Of a stretch of DNA of 64,000 bases, positions 9,643 through 18,552 are shown piece by piece (position 1 is the stretch's first letter; every line of letters begins with the position of its first letter). A program made the translations under genes and the position numbers. Below the pieces are notes generated by a model. The model was given only the letters and a program-made list of their open reading frames with translations, was not told where the DNA came from and did no database searches. The DNA lies in assembly GCF_014648095.1 (NCBI RefSeq), contig NZ_BMQL01000006.1, positions 62,001-126,000 on the forward strand, given 5' to 3'. The stretch comes from Deinococcus ruber. GTDB taxonomy: Bacteria > Deinococcota > Deinococci > Deinococcales > Deinococcaceae.

Positions 9643-10653
9643 ATGAAGAACCGTACCCTGATGGTTTCCGCGCTGTCTGCCCTCACCATCACGCTCGGCC
9701 TGGGCGTCGCCCTCGCCCAGACGCCCGCCCTGACCAAGGGCCTGAAGATCACGCTGCTGCCCAAGAACATCAACAACCCCTATAACGTGATCGAGACGAG
9801 CGGCGGTCTGGCGGCGGCCAAGGAAATCGGTGCGGCGGCCAAGGTGGTCGGCCCGTCGGATGCAGGGGCCAGCAGTCAGGTGAGCTACATCAATACCGCC
9901 ATCGCGCAGCGGCAGGACGCGCTGATTCTGGCCGCCAACGACGCCAACGCGCTGCTTCCGTACCTGAAACGCGCAGCGGCGGGCGGCATGAAGATCGTGA
10001 CCATGGATTCCGACACCGCCCCCGAAGGCCGCACCCTGTTTATCAATCAGGCCAACTCCGAGGGCATTGGCCGCGCTCAGGTGCAACTGCTGGGCAAGCT
10101 GACCAATTACAGCGGCGACATCGCCATTCTCTCGGCCACCCCCAACGCCACCAACCAGAACACCTGGATCAAGTGGATGCAGGAAGAGCTGAAATTGCCC
10201 AAGTACAAGAACATGCATCTGGTCAAGATCGCCTACGGCAACGACGACGACCAGAAGTCGTTCACCGAGATGCAGGGTCTGATTCAGGCGTATCCCAACC
10301 TGAAGGGCGTCATTTCGCCCACCACGGTTGGTATCTCGGCGGGTGCGCGGTATCTGTCGACCAGCCCGCTGAAGGGCAAAGTGATGCTGACCGGCCTGGG
10401 CACGCCCAACCAGATGCGCCAGTTCGTGAAAGACGGCACCGTCAGCGCCTTCCAGCTCTGGAATCCCGCCGACGTGGGCTACCTCGCTACCTACGCCGCC
10501 GCCGCGCTCGCCAGCAAGCAGATTACCGGCAAGACCGGAGAGACGTTTATGGCAGGCAAGCTAGGCAAGTACACCGTGGGCAAGAACGGCGAGATCGTGC
10601 TGGGGCCGCCCTACACCTTCGATAAGAGCAACATCGACAAGTTCAACTTCTGA
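9643..10653 (+). CDS. rhaS: Rhamnose ABC importer, substrate-binding protein
   Basis: A 336-aa periplasmic-type sugar-binding protein of the RbsB/LacI-like fold. An N-terminal signal peptide (about residues 1-26, ending GVALAQT) is followed by LKITLLPKNINNPYN, the usual first strand of CUT2 binding proteins. Later motifs such as TMDSDTAPEGRT and FQLWNPADVGY fit the rhamnose-binding subgroup. The ATG at 9643 follows CTGGAGG. A longer open frame upstream is only a shadow of the permease gene. It ends the plus-strand rha operon. Confidence 0.9.
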   Translation: MKNRTLMVSALSALTITLGLGVALAQTPALTKGLKITLLPKNINNPYNVIETSGGLAAAKEIGAAAKVVGPSDAGASSQVSYINTAIAQRQDALILAANDANALLPYLKRAAAGGMKIVTMDSDTAPEGRTLFINQANSEGIGRAQVQLLGKLTNYSGDIAILSATPNATNQNTWIKWMQEELKLPKYKNMHLVKIAYGNDDDQKSFTEMQGLIQAYPNLKGVISPTTVGISAGARYLSTSPLKGKVMLTGLGTPNQMRQFVKDGTVSAFQLWNPADVGYLATYAAAALASKQITGKTGETFMAGKLGKYTVGKNGEIVLGPPYTFDKSNIDKFNF

Positions 10654-10998
10654 GGGAAAGGGAAGTGTGATGCGTGATGGGTGATGCGGACGGGTAATCG
10701 CTGGCGCTCACTCATCCCCCAGGTCCTTTGGAACGGCCCCCCTGAAGAGGGGCTGGAAAAGCGACAAGGAACAAGTCGTTTTGGCCGTTAGTTCCCTCCC
10801 CATATTCCCCATCACCTCCTCTTCAGCCGCCAACCCCACTCCGGGCGAAGGCGGCTGTCTCATACGCAAACCGTCTCACCTCCCGGCACTCGGGCGCATC
10901 CGACAAAAGAACGCGAGTTGGGAACACACGTCAAAACGTTGTCCTGTACACCGTTCCCACTTCCCACTCCCCACTTCCGGCAACTGCCAAGGAGCCAC
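10654..10998. other. 345 bp intergenic stretch holding repeat copy 2
   Basis: No gene is visible. It holds the second copy of the 42 bp repeat (10717-10758) and otherwise short T- and C-rich runs. The leader of the next gene (about 10930-10998) is pyrimidine-rich. No clear intrinsic terminator for the rha operon was found. Confidence 0.5.
10717..10758 (+). repeat. 42 bp intergenic repeat, copy 2
   Basis: Matches 4575-4616 at 39 of 42 positions in the same orientation, including the whole run from AACGGCCCCCC to GGGGCTGGAA. It lies after the last gene of the rhamnose ABC operon, whereas copy 1 lies before rhaI, so the two copies flank the rha regulator and transporter. Confidence 0.6.
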
Positions 10999-12438
10999 AT
11001 GACCCAATCCCCCCAACCTTATCCCCTGAAAGTCGGCCTGTTCGGAATTGGCCTCGATACGTACTGGCCGCAGTTCGCGGGCCTCGAAGACCGCCTGAAA
11101 GGGTACGTGGCGCAGGTCGCGCACACGTTGGAGCGCCCCGGCGTCGAGGTCGTGAATCTAGGGCTGATCGACTCGCCGGTAAAGGCACTGGACGCGGGCC
11201 ATGCGCTGCGCCGCGCCGATGTGGACATTATTTTTCTGTACGTCACCACGTATGCGCTGTCCAGTACGGTGCTTCCGGTGGTAATGCGGGCGGGCGTCCC
11301 CGTCGTCATCCTGAATCTGCAACCCGCTGCCGCTCTCGATTACGCCGCCTTCAATGCGCTGGGCAACCGCACCGCCATGACCGGCGAATGGTTGGCATAC
11401 TGCGCGGCCTGTCCGGTGCCGGAAATCGCCAACGTGCTGCGGCGGGCGGGCATCGCCTTTCATCAGATCACGGGTGTGCTGGAAGGCGACCCGCACGTCT
11501 GGCACGAGGTCGAAGGCTGGCTGGAAGCGGCGCGGGTGCGGCATGTCATGGCCCACAACCGCCTCGGGCTGATGGGCCGCTATTACAACGGCATGCTTGA
11601 CATCTACAGCGATCCGACCTTGCAGGCCATCACGTTCGGCACACACCTTCAGATGGTGGAACTCGACGAACTGGCCGAACTTCGCAGGGCCGTCATCGAC
11701 GCCGAAGCCGCCGAGCGGGTCGCCTTCTTTCACGATCAGTTCGACATCCAGCCCGACTGCGACCCCGCCGAACTGACCCGCGCCGCCAGAACCAGCGTGG
11801 CGCTCGACCAATTTATAGACCGGCACCGCCTCGGCTCGCTGGCCTACTACGCCGAATCGGTGCCGGGGCACGAAAACGAAGATGTGATGACCTCGATCAT
11901 TCTGGGCTGCTCGCTGCTGACGGCGCGGGGCATTCCGGTGGCGGGCGAATACGAGATCAAGAACGCGCAGGCTATGAAGATCATGGATACGTTCGGGGTG
12001 GGCGGCTCGTTTACCGAGTATTACGCGCTGGATTTTGCCGCCGACGTGGTGCTGATGGGGCACGACGGCCCCGGCCATACCCGCATTGCACAGGGCAAAA
12101 CCAAGGTGCGCCCGCTGGAGGTCTTCCACGGCAAGGTCGGGCGCGGCCTGAGCGTGGAAATGTCGGTGCAGCACGGCCCGGTCACGCTGCTCTCGGTGGT
12201 GGAGAGCGGGCAGAGTCTGAAGCTGCTGGTGGCGCAGGGCGAATCGGTGCCGGGGCCAATTCTGGAGATCGGCAACACCAATTCGCGTTACCGCTTTCCG
12301 CTGGGGGCGCGGGGCTTCGTGGAAGCGTGGAACGCGCAGGGGCCAGCGCATCACTGTGCCGTCGGGGTGGGCCACATCGCAGACCGTCTGCACAAGCTGG
12401 GGGCGCTGCTGGGGCTGGAAGTGGTGCAGGTCTGCTGA
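10999..12438 (+). CDS. L-arabinose/L-fucose isomerase-family protein
   Basis: A 479-aa protein of the arabinose/fucose isomerase superfamily. The N-terminal PLKVGLFGIGLDTYWPQF is typical of the uncharacterised AraA-like subgroup. Possible metal-site residues are in GHENED, AGEYEIKN, MGHDGPGH and a C-terminal HH (AHHCAVGVGH), in the order E, E, H, H found in AraA. The ATG at 10999 follows AAGGAG. It stands alone between the rhamnose importer and ilvD. It may isomerise another sugar taken up with rhamnose, but no kinase or epimerase partner lies next to it, so the substrate is not known. Confidence 0.72.
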   Translation: MTQSPQPYPLKVGLFGIGLDTYWPQFAGLEDRLKGYVAQVAHTLERPGVEVVNLGLIDSPVKALDAGHALRRADVDIIFLYVTTYALSSTVLPVVMRAGVPVVILNLQPAAALDYAAFNALGNRTAMTGEWLAYCAACPVPEIANVLRRAGIAFHQITGVLEGDPHVWHEVEGWLEAARVRHVMAHNRLGLMGRYYNGMLDIYSDPTLQAITFGTHLQMVELDELAELRRAVIDAEAAERVAFFHDQFDIQPDCDPAELTRAARTSVALDQFIDRHRLGSLAYYAESVPGHENEDVMTSIILGCSLLTARGIPVAGEYEIKNAQAMKIMDTFGVGGSFTEYYALDFAADVVLMGHDGPGHTRIAQGKTKVRPLEVFHGKVGRGLSVEMSVQHGPVTLLSVVESGQSLKLLVAQGESVPGPILEIGNTNSRYRFPLGARGFVEAWNAQGPAHHCAVGVGHIADRLHKLGALLGLEVVQVC

Positions 12439-12647
12439 GGCTGCCCCGAATGCACGTCTTCAGGGCGCTGCTTCACTAGAGCAGTTCTCGGAAGTAGGAA
12501 GTGGGAACAGCGTCCCTGACGGGCTTTCAACCTCTGCTGCTGCCTCTCTTCTTCGGCTAAATGCTCTAGACATTTGGCCGCTGGAAGGGCCGCTCTGGTG
12601 GCTGAGCCTCTGTACCTTGTGCCCCTGGTGGCGCAGAATCGGGCGGT

Positions 12648-14477
12648 ATGCCGACTTACCGTTCCAGAACGACCACCGAAGGCCGCAACATGGCGGGCGC
12701 CCGTGCCCTCTGGCGGGCCACGGGAATGCAGGAAGGAGACTTCCAGAAGCCGATTATCGCCGTGGTGAACTCGTTTACCCAGTTCGTGCCGGGCCATGTT
12801 CACCTCAAAGACCTGGGCCAGCTGGTGGCGCGTGAAATCGAAGCGGCGGGCGGCGTGGCGAAGGAATTCAATACCATCGCCGTAGACGACGGCATTGCGA
12901 TGGGGCACGACGGCATGTTGTACTCGCTGCCCAGCCGCGAACTGATCGCCGACAGCGTGGAATACATGGTGAACGCCCACTGCGCCGACGCGATGGTGTG
13001 CATTTCCAACTGCGACAAGATCACGCCGGGCATGCTGATGGCGGCGCTGCGCCTGAATATTCCGGTGGTGTTCGTGTCGGGCGGGCCGATGGAAGCGGGC
13101 AAAATCCTGCTGAAAGACACGCTGCATTCCCTCGATCTGGTGGACGCGATGGTGATGGCCGCCGACGACGCCGTGAGCGACGAAGACGTTCTGGCCGTCG
13201 AGCGCTCCGCCTGTCCCACCTGCGGTTCCTGCTCGGGCATGTTCACGGCGAATTCCATGAACTGCCTGACCGAAGCGCTGGGCCTGTCGCTGCCGGGAAA
13301 CGGCTCGGTGCTGGCGACCCACGCCGACCGGCAGAAGCTGTTCAAGCAGGCAGGCCACCTGATCGTCGAACTGGCAAAGCGATACTACGAAGGCGACGAC
13401 GACAGCGTTCTGCCGCGCAGCATCGCCACGCTCGCGGCCTTTGAGAACGCCATGACCCTGGATATTGCGATGGGCGGCTCTTCCAACACCGTGCTGCACC
13501 TGCTAGCTGCCGCGCACGAGGCGGGTGTGGAATTCAACATGGCAGACATCGACCGCCTGTCGCGCCGCGTTCCGGTGCTGTGCAAGGTCGCGCCCGCCAA
13601 GAGCGACGTACACATGGAAGACGTACACCGCGCCGGGGGCATCATGGCGATTCTGGGGCAGCTGGAGCGGGCCGACCTGCTGAACAGGAACGTAAATTCC
13701 GTGCATGCGGGCAGCCTGATAGACGCCCTGAACCGCTGGGACGTGTCGCGCACCGACGATGAAACGGCCCATACCTTCTACCGCGCCGCGCCCGGTGGCA
13801 TTCCCACGCAGCTCGCCTTCTCGCAGTCGCGCCGCTACACCGCCCTCGATACCGACCGCGAAAAAGGCGTGATTCGCAGCGCCGACCACGCCTTCTCGCA
13901 GGATGGCGGGCTGGCGGTGCTGTACGGCAACCTTGCCGAAGAAGGCTGCATCGTCAAGACGGCGGGCGTGGACGAGAGCATTCTGAAATTTACCGGCACG
14001 GCCCACGTCTTCGAATCGCAGGACGCGGCGGTAGACGGCATTCTGAGCGGTGACGTGAAGGCGGGCGAAATCGTGCTGATCCGCTATGAAGGACCACGCG
14101 GCGGCCCCGGCATGCAGGAGATGCTGTACCCGACCAGTTACCTGAAATCCAGGGGGCTGGGTAAGGCCTGTGCGCTTGTCACCGATGGGCGCTTCAGCGG
14201 CGGCTCCTCGGGCCTGTCCATCGGACACGTTTCGCCCGAAGCGGCAGAGGGCGGCACCATCGGCCTGGTGAAGACGGGCGACATCATCGAGATTGACATC
14301 CCAGAGCGCCGTATTCACCTCGCGGTAGACGACGCGGAGCTTGCTGCCCGCCGCCAGCAGCAGAGCGAAGCGGGCTGGCATCCGGCAGAGGCCCGCCCGC
14401 GCAAGATCACGGCGGCGCTGCGGGCCTACGCCTCCATGACCACCAGCGCGGCGCGGGGCGCGGTCCGCAGTATCTGA
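12648..14477 (+). CDS. ilvD: Dihydroxy-acid dehydratase
   Basis: The enzyme dehydrates 2,3-dihydroxy-3-methylbutanoate and its homologue to the 2-keto acids that precede valine and isoleucine. The 609-aa length and opening [20 protein letters not shown] match E. coli-type IlvD. Fe-S ligands are visible as C122 ([10 protein letters not shown]) and C195 (CGSCSGMF), the same numbering as in E. coli. No other ilv gene is in the window. Sugar-acid dehydratases share this fold, so a sugar role is possible next to a sugar locus, but the N-terminal sequence favours IlvD. No good Shine-Dalgarno was seen; CAGAAT lies 8 nt before the ATG, perhaps a -10 of a leaderless message. Confidence 0.9.
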   Translation: MPTYRSRTTTEGRNMAGARALWRATGMQEGDFQKPIIAVVNSFTQFVPGHVHLKDLGQLVAREIEAAGGVAKEFNTIAVDDGIAMGHDGMLYSLPSRELIADSVEYMVNAHCADAMVCISNCDKITPGMLMAALRLNIPVVFVSGGPMEAGKILLKDTLHSLDLVDAMVMAADDAVSDEDVLAVERSACPTCGSCSGMFTANSMNCLTEALGLSLPGNGSVLATHADRQKLFKQAGHLIVELAKRYYEGDDDSVLPRSIATLAAFENAMTLDIAMGGSSNTVLHLLAAAHEAGVEFNMADIDRLSRRVPVLCKVAPAKSDVHMEDVHRAGGIMAILGQLERADLLNRNVNSVHAGSLIDALNRWDVSRTDDETAHTFYRAAPGGIPTQLAFSQSRRYTALDTDREKGVIRSADHAFSQDGGLAVLYGNLAEEGCIVKTAGVDESILKFTGTAHVFESQDAAVDGILSGDVKAGEIVLIRYEGPRGGPGMQEMLYPTSYLKSRGLGKACALVTDGRFSGGSSGLSIGHVSPEAAEGGTIGLVKTGDIIEIDIPERRIHLAVDDAELAARRQQQSEAGWHPAEARPRKITAALRAYASMTTSAARGAVRSI

Positions 14478-14501
14478 CCCCGCCCCGTGCCCGGTTGTGC
14501 C

Positions 14502-16820
14502 TTACTTCAGGCGGGCGGTGATCGTCAGGGTTCCGGTGCCGCCGTTCGCCGGTACGGTGGTTCCGACCCCGCAGGTCGCGGCGTTGCTCAGAGGCACCGT
14601 GTAGCTCTGCGCCGCTGCTAGTATGACCGAGGTGCCGGACGGACACAGCAGAACCGCTCCCAGAGGGGTCAGGGTGCCTGCCAGCGTGTCCTGCACACTC
14701 AGGTTCGGAATGGCGAGGTCGCCGGTGTTGGTGTAGCGGATGACGTATTCCATCAGGTCGCCGGGCAGGCCGGTGGCGTTGCTCGAGGCGGCGCTTGTCC
14801 TGGGAGGCGTCATGTTGCGGACCGTCTTGACCAGGTCGAGGTGCGTCACCGGATCACGGGTGACCAGCGTCACCGACGAGGTGTTGTTGGTCATGTCGGG
14901 GTCGGTGGCGTCGGTGGCGCGGGTGACGGTCGCCGTGTTCACGAGGTTGCTTCCGACGACATTGTTGATATTGACGGTGGTCGTGACCGTGATGACAATC
15001 GGCGTCTGATTCGTCAGCGTGACCACGGTAGACAGTGCGCCCGTGCCCGAAGTCGCTGCACAGCCGCTGGGACAGCTCCAGCTGCTGGTGGTAGCCCACG
15101 CGGGCAGCGCATCTGCAACCGTAACGGTCAGCGGCTGGCCGGGTGTATTGGCTGTCAGATTCTTGATCGTCAGGGTGTAGGTGACGGTGCCGCCACGGGG
15201 GGCTGTGGTCACGCTCGACGCCTTCACGATGCTGATGTCGGCACTTCGGACCTGGACGGCATTGGAAGCGGTGGCCGGGCTGCTCGGGTAATACGCCCAG
15301 GTATCCATGATCTTCTTGTCACCAAAAGAGGTATTCCAGCTGTGCTGCGGGGTCGTGGTGCTGTCAGCCCCGGCAGGCGTCACGTCGGGGTTTGGCGCAC
15401 CGGCGGTGTTGTTCGATACGCCGTTGGTCTGGGTCAGCAAGCGGTCGTCCCAGTAAATCAGGCCTGCGCTTGCGTCGCTCAGGGTCTGCCGGGTGATGTT
15501 CAGCCCGATGGCATTTTCGGAGTCGAGCAGCGGAAAGTGAACTTCACCCGCGAACAGGGTCACGCTGGCGACATAACTGAAGCTCCCGGCGGCCACCGTC
15601 TTGTTGTTGCCATCCCGACCATCCCAATCGACGGTGTTTGTCCCTGGTGTGGCAGTGCCGACCAGTACCCGGTTACTGTTGGTGCCGTTGATCGACAGCG
15701 GGACGGTCAGGCGATAGCTGAAGCTCTGGTTGCCGGGATTGGTGAATGTAAATGTGCCGCCCAGCAGGATGCCGCTGGAACTGCCTGCATACCCGGCAGT
15801 GCCCTCGCGGCCCGTGAAGGTCAGCCCGGTCGGAGTTGGAGGCGTGGTCGGTGACGCAGTTCGGAGCCAGTCACTGCCCACAGTGCTGGGAAGGTCGCCG
15901 GCAGGTGTATTGAAAAAGAGCTTATGGGTGATGTTGGTTCCGGTATCAGCGCCGACCACCGGGCTGCCGTAGGTCGCAGATGCCACAGGAGCGCTCTGAA
16001 AGCTGGGCAGTCCGCTCGTGTTGGTCACGCCCTTGTTGTTGGCGAAGAACACGAACCCGTACGGATCAAGATTCTGCTTCATCTTGTACAGGTAGCCGTC
16101 CTTGGTCTGAACGAACAGGTTCAGCACCACGGGGCGGCTGTTTCCGCCGCTGTTCATCGCCAAGTACGTGGTCCACACGCGTCCCGGCACTGCTGCGCCG
16201 CTCTTCACGACGGTGACGTCCCAGGCGGCAATGCTGGAGTCGGTTGCCGTCGGTGTCGGCCAGGCATTCCCGACCGTGTTGGCTGTCACGCCGTTGTCTG
16301 CAACGGGCGTCGGGGCCAGGAACTCGACGGTATACACGCCTGTTCCGCCGGTGGGCACGGTATAGGCACAGGGGATGTAACCGCTGCTGTTGAGGGTGTT
16401 CGGTCCACTGGTTTCCTGCAGACGGGTTTCGATGTAGCCGGTCTTATCTGCCTGAGGTTTGCAGACCTTGACAGGTGTGGCCGTGACAGTCCCCGTCAGA
16501 TTGACTTCGCCGGCATACACGTTGATCGCCGTGGAAGTCGTCGACAGCGTACTCAGCAGACTGCTGCTGCCCAGTGCCAGCGTTTCACCCGCGTTGGCAT
16601 ACACGAACAGGGTGGTCTTGCGGGCAGGTGAAGCTGCCCCCAGATCGCCTTTGTTCGGGTTGCCGGTCTCCATCGAAGCCCGGTATGATCCGCTGCTCAG
16701 CAGCTCGGAACTTCCCTCGGCGGCAGCCGTCGGTATAGCGACAGCAACCAGGAGCGTCAGCAGAATCTTTAGTTGGCTCCACTCCAGTGAAGTCCTCATT
16801 GGCATCAGAAGTATAGGCAT
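14502..16820 (-). CDS. Secreted or surface protein with DUF11 repeats
   Basis: A 772-aa protein with an N-terminal signal peptide (hydrophobic core LLTLLVAVAIPTAAA, cleavage near AAA-EG). I chose the ATG at 16820 because GAGGAACG precedes it; two upstream in-frame ATGs lack a site. The middle is Thr/Gly/Ser/Asn-rich, including WDGRDGNNKTV, which resembles FlgD-like Ig turns. The C-terminal third has two DUF11 (conserved repeat) domains: one opening ADISIVKASSVTTAPRGGTV and one opening HLDLVKTVRNMTPPRTS. Such proteins are found at bacterial surfaces, often as beta-sandwich stalks; the partner is unknown. It is convergent with ilvD, 24 bp apart, and stands alone. Confidence 0.78.
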   Translation of the reverse strand: MPILLMPMRTSLEWSQLKILLTLLVAVAIPTAAAEGSSELLSSGSYRASMETGNPNKGDLGAASPARKTTLFVYANAGETLALGSSSLLSTLSTTSTAINVYAGEVNLTGTVTATPVKVCKPQADKTGYIETRLQETSGPNTLNSSGYIPCAYTVPTGGTGVYTVEFLAPTPVADNGVTANTVGNAWPTPTATDSSIAAWDVTVVKSGAAVPGRVWTTYLAMNSGGNSRPVVLNLFVQTKDGYLYKMKQNLDPYGFVFFANNKGVTNTSGLPSFQSAPVASATYGSPVVGADTGTNITHKLFFNTPAGDLPSTVGSDWLRTASPTTPPTPTGLTFTGREGTAGYAGSSSGILLGGTFTFTNPGNQSFSYRLTVPLSINGTNSNRVLVGTATPGTNTVDWDGRDGNNKTVAAGSFSYVASVTLFAGEVHFPLLDSENAIGLNITRQTLSDASAGLIYWDDRLLTQTNGVSNNTAGAPNPDVTPAGADSTTTPQHSWNTSFGDKKIMDTWAYYPSSPATASNAVQVRSADISIVKASSVTTAPRGGTVTYTLTIKNLTANTPGQPLTVTVADALPAWATTSSWSCPSGCAATSGTGALSTVVTLTNQTPIVITVTTTVNINNVVGSNLVNTATVTRATDATDPDMTNNTSSVTLVTRDPVTHLDLVKTVRNMTPPRTSAASSNATGLPGDLMEYVIRYTNTGDLAIPNLSVQDTLAGTLTPLGAVLLCPSGTSVILAAAQSYTVPLSNAATCGVGTTVPANGGTGTLTITARLK

Positions 16821-17901
16821 CGTTCCTCGCAAAAAAATGAATAGCTCTCGAAGAAAAGTCTCAGTTATGAGTGTTGCTAAAAAATTACGGTGTTGCATGT
16901 GATTCGCTTTGAAATTCATCGATCAGAAAGCATCACCCGTCCCCTGATATGTGGTACGCCGGATTGAAACGGAAATATATGGTATCTACGCATCTGATCA
17001 CTGCATCTGTGGTCAATGAGGGTGTAAGTGCTACTTCGAAGGAGACAGATACTATGGGAGAATCTGGTTTCGTCACGTTATACCAAACATGAAAAGACCT
17101 CGTATGCGTCAGTGCATGGTGACGCTCAGTCAGCCTCTACTGTCAGGAGGCGAATACTCAGAACATTGCCACCCATGAGTTTTTTGCTCGTGAAGCTCTG
17201 CGTAAAACGAGGGGTGATGCCCAACGTAAGGGCTGAAGAAGGCAAGAATGATAGAGATGACCCGGCAGCGAACGAACAAACTGCACCTTGGGCACACTTA
17301 TCCCCATTGAGTCAACATTTGTAGGGGGTTTGAGACTAAAACCTGGTCTTAATATCTTGTTCATGAAGATACCCTTGTGTGCAGACTTCACTGGAAGCGG
17401 CGTCCTACGCGCGACGACAGAGCATCAGGTTGCACGTGTTGACTATCACGCTTGGGATCTGACAGATCTCTTTTTTGCACTCTAAAAATTGTCTTTCGAT
17501 TGCATTTCAGGAAGCGACGATTGTATGAGCGAAAATACCGAAGGTAAGGGCGAAGTGCGAGGAAGTGTTTTATATCAGAACGCGTTGCAGAAGAGCGTAT
17601 CGAGGCCTGAGCGGGTCGCTCGATAGCAGCCTCTGATCGGCGAGCGGCACTCCAGTATCTGCGGTGGTGGTGTAGTGACTGAATAGCACATGATCCTGTA
17701 CCTCTGTACGGGTTCTCGTATCAGTCAAGACGGGGTCTTACTGCGCGGCTATATAATTTTTTGGGTAAGCTCGATTTGTAAAAGTGTATTCGACGTTGTA
17801 GGTACCTAATATACTTATGCTGTCTATATGAATGTAGATGGTGTGCGGCAGATAATGTGGGTGTTTCGGTGCTGGTGCGAAACGTTTCGATAAAAGGTTA
17901 G
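16821..17901. other. 1.1 kb poorly coding, AT-richer stretch
   Basis: No convincing gene on either strand. Base composition is visibly lower in GC than the neighbours, and open frames are short and unlike known families. A terminator-like hairpin lies at 17454-17476. Parts near 17160-17340 could be worn remnants of an insertion sequence, but I could not identify a transposase. The stretch ends at the broken PAS/HD-GYP gene, so it is probably decayed accessory DNA. Confidence 0.5.
17454..17476 (+). terminator. Terminator-like hairpin with T6 tract
   Basis: GGGATCT (17454-17460), loop GAC, AGATCTC (17464-17470), then TTTTTT (17471-17476). The stem has one G-T pair. It has the form of an intrinsic terminator for plus-strand transcription, but no gene is visible upstream on that strand. 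Confidence 0.45.
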
Positions 17902-18543
17902 GCCACTCTGGAACTTCAGGCCAGTCAAGAAAAGTTCTCGAAAATCTTCGATGCCGCGCCCCTTCCGATGCTGATTACGTGCCTAACCAATGGGAAGTTT
18001 GTGGATGCCAACCCCGCTTTCTTCGACTGACCGGGTACAATTTCAAAAACCTGATCGAGATAACGTCGCAGGCGCTGTGAGCCGATCCGGCTGCCCACAC
18101 CGAACTGCTTCAGATAATTCGCGAGCATCGCCGTGTCGTTGATTATCCCGTCTCTTACCGTGTGAAATTGGGCGATATCAGGGAGGCCATCATTATCGTC
18201 GTCATCATGACATCGCCGGAGAACAGTGCATCGTGACCCTGCTGCGTGACGTGCAAGATGAAGTTCTAGTGCAGCGTCGGCTGGTGGCGAGCAGGTGGCG
18301 TGGCACACGGCGGCAGAACTTCAGCGCACCCTCGATCTCATCACTTCCATCAACGCAGAGGGCTGTTTTGTGACGGTCAATGCCGCGTCGTCCCGCCTGC
18401 TGGGTTACCCACCCGAAGCGTTGATCGGTCGGCGCTATCTGGAGTTCGTCCACCCCGACGACCGTGAACGCTCCCTTGAGAATGCCGCTCAGCTCAAGGA
18501 GGCGCGGGCGATGACCACGCTTCAGAACCGTTACGTGCGCTGA
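17902..18543 (+). pseudogene. 5' part of a broken multi-PAS signalling gene
   Basis: Translation shows PAS-domain sequence scattered over frames. From 17902 a frame reads EKFSKIFDAAPLPMLI and KFVDANPAFFD and then hits a stop near 18027. A second frame continues with LRLTGYNFKNLIEI and ADPAAHTELLQIIREH, interrupted by a stop. A third piece reads IAGEQCIVTLLRDVQDE. From 18295 the frame joins that of the following GAF/HD-GYP gene, with a further PAS (INAEGCFVTVNAASSRLLGY), and ends at an in-frame TGA (18541-18543). The stop and the next codons (DGSVIRLDW) are in the same frame, so only one base change separates the two parts there. At least two frameshifts and two stops argue for a pseudogene. 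Confidence 0.75.
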
Positions 18544-18552
18544 GATGGCTCA

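Noticed and set aside
17158..17391. Possible insertion-sequence end or transposase remnant
   Set aside because: Some phrases look IS-like, but no transposase motif or terminal repeats could be identified.
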